Positions 1 through 5,578 of a stretch of 7,306 bases of DNA are shown here, piece by piece (position 1 is the first letter of the stretch; the number at the start of each line of letters is the position of its first letter). This DNA comes from JALHMQ01 sp964616395. GTDB taxonomy: Bacteria; Pseudomonadota; Gammaproteobacteria; Burkholderiales; Burkholderiaceae_F. The position numbers and the translations under genes were made by a program. The stretch lies in assembly GCA_964616395.1 (NCBI GenBank), contig CAZTUT010000140.1, positions 1 to 7,306 on the forward strand, in the 5' to 3' direction. The notes below the pieces were generated by a model. That model did no database searches and was not told where the DNA came from. It saw only the letters and a list, made by a program, of their open reading frames with translations.

Positions 1-879
1 ATCGTCGAGCGCGCGCTGAAACTTCACGGCGCCCCGGTCTACGTCTTTCACGAGATTGTCCACAACGGCCATGTCGTGGCCGACCTGCGCGCGCGTGGTG
101 CCGTATTTGTCGATGACCTCACTGACGTGCCTGCCGGTGCGACCACGGTGTTCAGCGCGCATGGCGTGTCGCGCGCGGTGGTGGCGCAGGCTGAGGCGCG
201 CGGGCTCGATGTCATCGACGCCACCTGTCCGCTGGTAACCAAGGTGCACGTGCAGGCGCGCCGCTACGCGGCCGAGGGCCGGGCGATCATCGTGATCGGT
301 CATCCAGGCCACGAGGAAGTCGAGGGCACGATGGGCTCGGTCGATGCGCCAGTGCATCTGGTCAGCACAGTGCAGGACGTCCACGCGTTGCCGCTCGGGC
401 GCGAAACCGCGCTGGCCTATGTGACGCAGACCACGCTGAGCCTCGATGACACGCGCGAGGTCATCGCGGCGCTCCATGAGCGGTTCCCGGCGATCGTTGG
501 CCCCGATACCGCCGAGATCTGCTACGCGACCCAGAATCGGCAGAACGCCGTGCGCGCGCTGGCGGCCGATGTCGACCTGGTGATCGTGGTCGGCGCGCGC
601 AACAGTTCAAACTCGGCCCGACTGCGCGAGGTGGCGGCGCAGGCTGGTTGCACCGCCTATCTGGTGCAGGAGTCGAGCGAGATCAACCCGGCATGGCTCG
701 ATCGCGTGTCCAATGTGGGCATTAGCGCAGGCGCCTCTACGCCCGAAGTGCTGGTGCGCGATGTGTGCGAGCGCCTGCGTGCGCTCGGCGCACGCCGTGT
801 GCAGACACTCGAGGGCGTACGCGAGAACGTCGTGTTCCGGCTGCCGGCCGAGCTGTTGCGGCGAAGCGGCGCCGCCTGA
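1..879 (+). CDS. ispH: 4-hydroxy-3-methylbut-2-enyl diphosphate reductase (IspH/LytB), 5' end missing
   Basis: Catalyses the last step of the MEP isoprenoid pathway: cytosolic, [4Fe-4S]-dependent reduction of HMBPP to IPP and DMAPP. The frame is open from base 1, so the gene starts outside the window; 292 residues are visible against about 316 in E. coli IspH, so roughly 20 are missing. Family motifs appear in order: HEIVHN (visible residues 17-22), FSAHGVS (51-57), DATCPLV with cluster ligand Cys76, GHPGHEEVEGTMG (100-112) with the catalytic Glu106, TQTTLS (142-147), ICYATQNRQ with cluster ligand Cys174, and NSSNS (201-205), which holds substrate diphosphate contacts. By alignment to E. coli from memory, the first cluster ligand (Cys12 there) lies just left of the window. 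The GTG at 76 is internal, because conserved sequence continues upstream of it. The stop codon overlaps the crtA ribosome-binding site, so ispH is probably co-transcribed with the carotenoid genes, supplying their C5 precursors. Identity is very secure. Confidence 0.97.
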   Translation: MVERALKLHGAPVYVFHEIVHNGHVVADLRARGAVFVDDLTDVPAGATTVFSAHGVSRAVVAQAEARGLDVIDATCPLVTKVHVQARRYAAEGRAIIVIGHPGHEEVEGTMGSVDAPVHLVSTVQDVHALPLGRETALAYVTQTTLSLDDTREVIAALHERFPAIVGPDTAEICYATQNRQNAVRALAADVDLVIVVGARNSSNSARLREVAAQAGCTAYLVQESSEINPAWLDRVSNVGISAGASTPEVLVRDVCERLRALGARRVQTLEGVRENVVFRLPAELLRRSGAA

Positions 880-883
880 GGAG
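877..883 (+). promoter_or_regulatory. ribosome-binding site of crtA, overlapping the ispH stop
   Basis: The sequence TGAGGAG contains the ispH stop codon (TGA, 877-879) and a strong purine-rich Shine-Dalgarno, six bases before the GTG at 890. This decides the crtA start and implies translational coupling, since ribosomes finishing ispH sit directly on the crtA initiation region. Confidence 0.75.
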
Positions 884-889
884 CAAACC

Positions 890-1711
890 GTGCAGACCCT
901 GTGGTCCGATGCGCCGATCGACGGCCACGGCATGCGCCGCGAGGCCGTGCTGCCGCCGCAAGGCGCCGCCGGCGAGACCGCGGCAGGCGCGGTCACCCGC
1001 GCATCGACCCAGGTCGCCACGCTGCTGCTGGTCGATGTTGCCAGGGCGTCCCGGCTGTGGGGCTGGTCGCGCATCGTCCGCGGCCCGGCAGCGCTGCGCG
1101 ATGTGCCGGGCCTGCGCTTCTGCAAGGTGCTTGGCAGCGGCCACGACGGCGGTTTCGGGCTGAAGCCCAGCGCGTCGCGGCAAGGCCTGTTCTGCCTGTT
1201 CGATGACGACCGCAGCGCACGCGCGTTTCTCTCAAGTAGCACGCTGGTGCAGGCCTATCGTGATCGCGCGCGCGAACTGCTCACGCTTCGAGTCGCGCCG
1301 TACTCGGTGCGCGGGTCGTGGTCCGGCGTGACACCGCAGGCCAGTGCGGTCGCGCCAGCGCAGGGGCCGATCGCCGCGCTGACGCGCGCATCGATCCGGC
1401 TGCCGGCCGCCCCCGCGTTCTGGCGGCAGGCGCCGGCGTCGCAGGCGTCGCTCGAAGCAGCGCCCGGCTGCCTGCTGGCGGTCGGTCTCGGCGAGGCGCC
1501 GCTGCTGCGGCAGGCGACCTTCAGCGTGTGGGATAGCGTAGCCAGCATGGATGCCTACGCGCGCCACGGCGCGCACCTGGCCGCGATCCGCGCAGCCCGC
1601 GAGCACCGCTACTTCAGCGAGTCGATGTTCGTGCGCTTCCTGCCCTTGTCGATGCACGGCACCTGGAAGGGCCGCGTGTACGACGTTGGCGACGACCGGC
1701 CCGCCGCGTGA
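890..1711 (+). CDS. crtA: spheroidene monooxygenase (CrtA)
   Basis: CrtA inserts a keto group at C-2 of acyclic methoxy/hydroxy carotenoids using O2, turning spheroidene into spheroidenone, the yellow-to-red change of purple bacteria exposed to air. It is described as a haem-containing, membrane-associated oxygenase. The GTG start gives 273 residues. Family-type blocks are LWGWSR (56-61), GLRFCKVLGSG (74-84), the LFCLFDDD segment, GPIAALTRASIR (159-170), PGCLLAVGLGEAPLLRQATF (192-211) and the C-terminal FSESMFVRF...GTWKGR block (from 242). The first 40 or so residues are Ala/Gly/Pro-rich and look like a poorly conserved extension. The Met at residue 15 (base 932) is a possible alternative start, but the GTG has the better ribosome-binding site. 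The gene follows ispH by 10 bases and overlaps crtD by four (GTGA). The product needs oxygen, so the gene fits an organism that meets air. I recognise the family with high confidence; exact substrate preference is inferred. Confidence 0.93.
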   Translation: MQTLWSDAPIDGHGMRREAVLPPQGAAGETAAGAVTRASTQVATLLLVDVARASRLWGWSRIVRGPAALRDVPGLRFCKVLGSGHDGGFGLKPSASRQGLFCLFDDDRSARAFLSSSTLVQAYRDRARELLTLRVAPYSVRGSWSGVTPQASAVAPAQGPIAALTRASIRLPAAPAFWRQAPASQASLEAAPGCLLAVGLGEAPLLRQATFSVWDSVASMDAYARHGAHLAAIRAAREHRYFSESMFVRFLPLSMHGTWKGRVYDVGDDRPAA

Positions 1712-3315
1712 AGGACCACCGCGTCATCGTTGTCGGCGCCGGTGTGGGCGGACTGGTCAGCGCGTTGCTGCTGGCGTCGCGCGGGCTGCAGGTCACGCTG
1801 CTGGAGCGCGCCGATGGTCCGGGCGGCAAGATGCGCGCGGTCGATGCTGGCGGTTTGCCGGTCGACTCCGGGCCGACCGTGTTCACGATGCGCTGGATCT
1901 TCGATCAGATCTTCGCTGCCGCTGGCACCTCGGTCGATGCCGAGCTTTCGCTGGCGCCGCTGTCGGTGCTGGCGCGGCACCACTGGCCGCAGGGAGCCGA
2001 TGGCGTGGCCAGCCTGGATCTGCACGCCGATCGCGCCCGCTCGGCCGAGGCGATTGGCGACTTCTCGGGCGCGGCCGAGGCGCGCCGCTTCCTGCGCTTC
2101 TGCGACGAAGCCGCGCTGCTTTACCGCACGCTCGAAGCGCCGTATATCCGCTCCGACAAGCCGAGCTTTTTCCAGATGGTTGGCGATCTCGGCCCGCGCG
2201 GGCTCGCCATCCTGGCGGGGCTCGGTCCGTTTGCCACGCTGTGGCGGCGGCTCGGCCATCACTTCGGCGATCCGCGGCTGCGGCAACTGTTCGGCCGCTA
2301 CGCGACCTACTGCGGCGGCTCGCCGTGGGCCGCACCCGCCACGCTGGCGCTGGTGGCGCACGTGGAAATGGCCGGGGTCTGGCGGCTCGAGGGCGGCATG
2401 CATGCGCTCGCTCAGGCGCTGGCGCGGCTGGTGCAGGCACGCGGCGGGCTCATCCGCTACGGCGTGCAGGTCGACGAGATCGCGCTGCGCGACGGCCGCG
2501 TACGCGGCGTACGCGTGCGTCATGGCAGCGAGCACGAGCTGATCGAGTCCGATGCGGTGGTCTTCAACGGCGACGCCGCTGCACTGCCCGGCGGCTTGCT
2601 CGGTGCGGGCGTACGCCGCGCGGCGCCCGCGGTGGCGCCGTCGCAGCGCTCGCTGTCGGCCATCACCTGGTCGCTGGCTGCACGCAGTACGGGTCAGCCG
2701 CTGGCCATGCACAACGTTTTTTTCCAGAGCGACTACGCATCCGAGTTTGCCGACATCGGCCGCGGCCATCTGCCGCGCGCAGGAACGGTCTACGTCTGCG
2801 CGCAGGACCGCGCCGATGACGGTAGCCGACTGTCCGGCGCAGCCGGTGATCCGGAGCGGCTGTTCTGTCTGGTCAACGCGCCGGCCACCGGCGACCTCGA
2901 TACCGGCGCCTTCGATGCGCAGGAGATTGCGACATGCGAACGCACGAGCTTCGCGCTGATGCGCCGCTGCGGCCTGACGGTGACGCCGCAGGCCCAGGTG
3001 GTCACCACGCCGCGCGACTTTCACCGGATGTTCCCGGCCACGGGCGGAGCGCTCTACGGTCCGGGCTTCTCGGATCGGCTGACCGGCGGCTGGATGACGC
3101 TGTTCCGCCGGGGCGCGGCACAGACCCCGGTGCCGGGGCTGTATCTGGCGGGGGGCAGCGTGCATCCGGGGCCGGGCGTGCCGATGGCGGCCATGAGCGG
3201 GCAACTGGCGGCCGCGACGCTGCTGGCGCACCTCGATTCGACCAGCCGGTCCCGTCGGGTGGTTATCTCTGGTGGTATGTCGACGCGCTCAGCGATGACG
3301 GCCGGCACGGCCTGA
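1708..3315 (+). CDS. crtD: 1-hydroxycarotenoid 3,4-desaturase / methoxyneurosporene dehydrogenase (CrtD)
   Basis: FAD-dependent desaturase of the CrtI/phytoene desaturase family that adds the C-3,4 double bond to 1-hydroxy acyclic carotenoids, after CrtC hydration. The protein has 535 residues. A Rossmann FAD site is at the N-terminus (GAGVGG, 10-15, with Glu33 ending the second strand and GGKMR at 39-43), and the C-terminal FAD motif GLYLAGGSVHPGPGVPMAA begins at 477. HNVFFQSDYASEF (335-347) is the sort of motif that I associate with CrtD rather than CrtI. The GTG start overlaps the crtA stop by four bases with no clear Shine-Dalgarno of its own, so coupled translation is likely. The last 30 or so residues (SRSRRVVISGG onward) are Ser/Arg-rich and unlike the family; they arise because the frame runs through the conserved N-terminal region of crtC in a different frame. 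CrtI is the main alternative identity, but the position next to crtA and crtC argues for CrtD. Confidence 0.92.
   Translation: MKDHRVIVVGAGVGGLVSALLLASRGLQVTLLERADGPGGKMRAVDAGGLPVDSGPTVFTMRWIFDQIFAAAGTSVDAELSLAPLSVLARHHWPQGADGVASLDLHADRARSAEAIGDFSGAAEARRFLRFCDEAALLYRTLEAPYIRSDKPSFFQMVGDLGPRGLAILAGLGPFATLWRRLGHHFGDPRLRQLFGRYATYCGGSPWAAPATLALVAHVEMAGVWRLEGGMHALAQALARLVQARGGLIRYGVQVDEIALRDGRVRGVRVRHGSEHELIESDAVVFNGDAAALPGGLLGAGVRRAAPAVAPSQRSLSAITWSLAARSTGQPLAMHNVFFQSDYASEFADIGRGHLPRAGTVYVCAQDRADDGSRLSGAAGDPERLFCLVNAPATGDLDTGAFDAQEIATCERTSFALMRRCGLTVTPQAQVVTTPRDFHRMFPATGGALYGPGFSDRLTGGWMTLFRRGAAQTPVPGLYLAGGSVHPGPGVPMAAMSGQLAAATLLAHLDSTSRSRRVVISGGMSTRSAMTAGTA
2921..2925 (+). promoter_or_regulatory. 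internal ribosome-binding site for crtC within crtD
   Basis: AGGAG sits eight bases before the ATG at 2934, within crtD codons for Gln-Glu. It supports the ATG as the real crtC start, although such a sequence can also occur by chance in coding DNA. Confidence 0.5.
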
Positions 3316-4151
3316 GCATCATCGCCTTCGTCGGCAGCGTGTTCTCGCCGTACTACGCGCGCGCCCGCCGCGCCGGCGCGGCCAACCCCGAAGACTTCTG
3401 CGCGATCAACGTGGCGCTGTACGGCGCCGCCGGCAAGCGCTGGACCATGACCGAGCGGGCGCGCCGCCATATGCAGCGCAGTGCGCGCGAGTTTTCGGTG
3501 GGCCCCAGCTTCATCGCCTGGGACGGCGACGCGCTGACCGTGAGCTTCGATGAATGGTCGGTGCCGCTGCCGCAGCGCGTACGCGGCCGCGTGCGCCTGC
3601 ATCCGGCCGGCCTGTGCCGGCATGTCACGCACCTGGACGACGCGCGGCGCCATCGCTGGGGCCCGATCGCGCCGGTGGCGCGGGTTGAGGTCGAACTCGA
3701 CTCGCCCGCCTGCCGCTGGACTGGCCACGCCTACTTCGACTCCAACGAAGGCGACGAGCCGATCGATGTGCCCTTCATCGAGTGGGACTGGGCGCGCATG
3801 GGCCTGGCCAGCGGCCATACCGCGGTCGTCTATGACGTCAGGCAGAAGCAGGCGCCCGACCGAGTGCTGGCGCTGCGCTTCGCGCCCGATGGCGGGGTTG
3901 AGGAATTCGACGCACCCGCCCGCCAAGCGCTGCCTCGCACGCTGTGGCGGCTGGCGCCCACGATGCGCAGCGAGACTGCGCCGCTGCGCCGTCAGTGGCT
4001 GGAAGACACGCCGTTCTACGCGCGCGCCGTGCTCGATGCCCGCGTCTGCGGCGAGCCGGTGGTGGCGATGCACGAGACACTCGACGTCGGCCGGCTGGCC
4101 ACGCGCGCGGTGCAATCGATGCTGCCGTTCAGGATGCCGCGGCGGGGGTGA
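2934..4151 (+). CDS. crtC: acyclic carotenoid 1,2-hydratase / hydroxyneurosporene synthase (CrtC)
   Basis: CrtC adds water across the C-1,2 double bond of neurosporene, lycopene or derivatives, giving the 1-hydroxy end group that CrtD then desaturates. With the start used here the protein is 405 residues. The conserved region begins at FDQPVPSGGYLWWYVDAL (about 101-118), then GSVFSPYY (134-141), INVALYG, RWGPIAPVARVEV (from 241), YFDSNEGD (267-274), LEDTPFYARAVL (356-367) and the C-terminal MLPFRMPRR. Trp242, Tyr267 and Asp269 have the same spacing as the Trp241/Tyr266/Asp268 that I recall as functionally important in Rubrivivax CrtC, which also suggests similar N-terminal length. Between 2934 and 3339 there is no other in-frame ATG, GTG or TTG; starting at GTG 3339 would delete conserved residues. 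The first 100 residues are Gly/Ala/Arg/Asp-rich and lie inside crtD in another frame (382-base overlap). The family call is firm; the start is only moderately sure. Confidence 0.88.
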   Translation: MRTHELRADAPLRPDGDAAGPGGHHAARLSPDVPGHGRSALRSGLLGSADRRLDDAVPPGRGTDPGAGAVSGGGQRASGAGRADGGHERATGGRDAAGAPRFDQPVPSGGYLWWYVDALSDDGRHGLSIIAFVGSVFSPYYARARRAGAANPEDFCAINVALYGAAGKRWTMTERARRHMQRSAREFSVGPSFIAWDGDALTVSFDEWSVPLPQRVRGRVRLHPAGLCRHVTHLDDARRHRWGPIAPVARVEVELDSPACRWTGHAYFDSNEGDEPIDVPFIEWDWARMGLASGHTAVVYDVRQKQAPDRVLALRFAPDGGVEEFDAPARQALPRTLWRLAPTMRSETAPLRRQWLEDTPFYARAVLDARVCGEPVVAMHETLDVGRLATRAVQSMLPFRMPRRG

Positions 4152-4455
4152 GTCGACCTGTCACCAGTTGGTGTGCCAGTTGGCTGGTAGCGAGTCCAAG
4201 GTCGAACTCGATCCGAACAAATGGACGGTACGCCGGGTCCTGCGTCGTAGGGTGGTCCGCTGATCCGATGCGATAGCGCTTGGCTACCGTTCTGCTGAGG
4301 CAAGCAGGCACGCTTGTGATGGCGTTCCCACAATCGGTATGACCTGAGCCCAGTGTGAGATTGACGGTGGGCGGCAGGATCTGGCGCACCTCCTTGACTG
4401 GTCCAACTTGCGTGGGGTACTCCTGACCGGTCGGCCATCACCACCAGACTGGAAC
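4152..4455. other. intergenic stretch without a confident gene between convergent crtC and the lipoprotein gene
   Basis: This 304-base region lies between the 3' ends of two convergent genes. I see no terminator with a U-tract. The minus strand is open from about 4434 down to 4129, reading into crtC antisense. It contains stretches such as KEVRQILPPTVNLTLGSG that look protein-like, but it has no well-placed start: AAGGAG lies directly against the GTG at 4389 with no spacer. It may be a decayed gene remnant or chance. The only other structure is the pair of dyads just after crtC. Confidence 0.4.
4162..4184. repeat. two tandem CCAGTTGG dyads just downstream of crtC
   Basis: CACCAGTTGGTG (4162-4173) and GCCAGTTGGC (4175-4184) are each near-palindromic (CACCA/TGGTG and GCCA/TGGC around a central GT) and share the core CCAGTTGG, centred 12 bases apart. 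They begin 11 bases after the crtC stop. The loops would be too short for good hairpins, so a protein-binding site is a possibility; chance is also possible. Confidence 0.4.
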
Positions 4456-5421
4456 TTAGCTTGTCGTCATGGTCGACAGCAGAAGGAATCGGAGCGGCAG
4501 GCGAAAGGTTCCTGTGGGAAGCAGCTCCGAAGCTGAGGTCGGATTCTGGTCAATGCAACGCGTCGCGTGATCGATCGCCGCTCGGTCAAGAAGCCCGGCC
4601 CCGCTGGACTGAACCAGCGTCGGTTGCAGCGGCTTGCCGTCGGCTGCAATCGTGATTCCAACCACCGCCAGTCCCTCCAGTTCGAGCCGTTGCGCAGCAG
4701 GCGGATAGTCGGGGGCTCGCCTCAAGCAAGCCCAGAGTCGGGTCGATGCAAACTGTCTGTTTAGTAGCAGTTGCTTCTCGCTCTCTGGCGTCACAGTCGG
4801 TTGGACTTCGGCGGGGAGACAGATAAGGCAGGAATACGGCAAGTCGCGAAGCAACGGATACTTAACCGAAAACTCCTTGATGAGTCGAGATGTGTGCTGA
4901 TAGATTGGCTCGATTGTCCAACGCAGACTAGCGGAAGAGCCTGATGAGTATGTCGAAAATGTGCCAAGAAAGACGATCCCGCCAGCTGATATCTCGAACG
5001 GTCTTCGAAGCTTCGGTTCGCTGACGGAGTGCTTTCTCGATCGCTCTTTCGTAATGTGGTTATAGGTGAACCACTCGGTCACTGCATAACTTCCAGGCGG
5101 AACCTTGAAAGCAACAACCTGGTCTTTTGCTGCAGTGGGTTCAAGCGTGTTTTCGCCGAGAGTCAAGTAATACTGAGCTTTAGTTGCGCGGTTGACAAGT
5201 ACAAATGCAAAGCCGTCACCTTTCGTGCGCGAAAATATCCCAGCGACGTAACTGGCCGTTGGGTCGGCAGCGGCCGTCGTACTGACAGACGGCTCCAGGT
5301 TTACGACGGTCTTGGGCTCCGCCTTGTGCGGGACGTTCGGCCGTGGTGGTGGCTCGACCGTCATGCATCCACCGAGGAACAATAGCGGCAACGTAGCCGT
5401 CAGCCTTGTTAAGCCGGTCAT
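4456..5421 (-). CDS. predicted lipoprotein with TonB-like C-terminal domain
   Basis: The protein has 321 residues. The N-terminus is a short basic/hydrophobic signal ending in a lipobox, LGGC, with lipidated Cys19; residue +2 is Met, not Asp, so by the usual sorting rule it should go to the outer membrane. A Pro-rich linker (24-37) leads to a middle domain (about 57-185), rich in beta-type sequence (FAFVLVNRATKAQYYLTLGE, VPPGSYAVTEWF), that I cannot assign. Residues 239-315 match the TonB C-terminal fold pattern: YPPAAQ, GLAVVGITIAADGKP, LVQSSGAGLLDRAAI, then a final RLPLRF strand. Four cysteines (198, 201, 232, 289) in the C-terminal half might form disulfides. There is no transmembrane anchor, so a classical ExbBD-driven TonB role is unlikely. 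A GGAG seven bases before the ATG supports the start. Codon use and GC are visibly lower than in all neighbours, pointing to separate acquisition. Function is unknown. Confidence 0.8.
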   Translation of the reverse strand: MTGLTRLTATLPLLFLGGCMTVEPPPRPNVPHKAEPKTVVNLEPSVSTTAAADPTASYVAGIFSRTKGDGFAFVLVNRATKAQYYLTLGENTLEPTAAKDQVVAFKVPPGSYAVTEWFTYNHITKERSRKHSVSEPKLRRPFEISAGGIVFLGTFSTYSSGSSASLRWTIEPIYQHTSRLIKEFSVKYPLLRDLPYSCLICLPAEVQPTVTPESEKQLLLNRQFASTRLWACLRRAPDYPPAAQRLELEGLAVVGITIAADGKPLQPTLVQSSGAGLLDRAAIDHATRCIDQNPTSASELLPTGTFRLPLRFLLLSTMTTS

Positions 5422-5427
5422 TCGCGT

Positions 5428-5440
5428 ACTCCGGTGGAGT
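5428..5440 (-). promoter_or_regulatory. small hairpin containing the lipoprotein gene's Shine-Dalgarno
   Basis: Read on the minus strand, ACTCC-ACC-GGAGT is a perfect 5-bp inverted repeat with a 3-base loop. Its right arm holds the GGAG that lies seven bases before the start codon at 5421. Folding would hide the ribosome-binding site and could dampen translation; a 5-bp stem is only marginally stable. Confidence 0.4.
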
Positions 5441-5469
5441 GATTTCCTTGATACTTTACCAACGCGGTG

Positions 5470-5499
5470 ATGCTACAGCGATGCATGCTCGCCAGCCAA
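5470..5499 (-). promoter_or_regulatory. possible sigma-70 promoter of the lipoprotein gene
   Basis: On the minus strand, TTGGCT (plus positions 5494-5499) and TAGCAT (5470-5475) are each four-of-six matches to the -35 and -10 consensus, spaced 18 bases apart, about 50 bases before the start codon. The match is weak and the assignment tentative. The 157-base gap between the transporter and this gene otherwise shows no gene. Confidence 0.25.
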
Positions 5500-5562
5500 C
5501 GTGAAGTGGCATTCTTTGCCCGGGCTGTACATGGCCGCGTAATCTCGGCTGCAGGTCGGTAC

Positions 5563-5578
5563 GGCGGTATTTCCCGCC
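5563..5578 (-). terminator. possible weak terminator hairpin after the MFS gene
   Basis: On the minus strand GGCGG-GAAATA-CCGCC follows directly after the transporter stop codon. It is a perfect 5-bp GC stem with a 6-base loop, but no run of T follows, so it is not a canonical Rho-independent terminator. Confidence 0.25.

Noticed and set aside
76..879. GTG at 76 as the ispH start
   Set aside because: Conserved IspH sequence (HEIVHN and before) continues upstream to base 1, so the true start is outside the window.
1609..3231. A 540-codon open frame on the minus strand across crtA and crtD
   Set aside because: It is the antisense shadow of high-GC genes: Arg/Ala/His-rich with no recognisable motif, while the plus strand carries two clear enzyme families.
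3339..4151. GTG at 3339 as the crtC start
   Set aside because: It would remove the conserved WWYVDALSDDG and IIAFVGS segments and has no convincing ribosome-binding site.
4189..4263. Plus-strand fragment ending KVELDPNKWTVRRVL that resembles a peptidase C-terminal phrase
   Set aside because: It is only the run-out of a shifted frame past the crtC stop, about 25 codons long with no start; the resemblance is too short to support.
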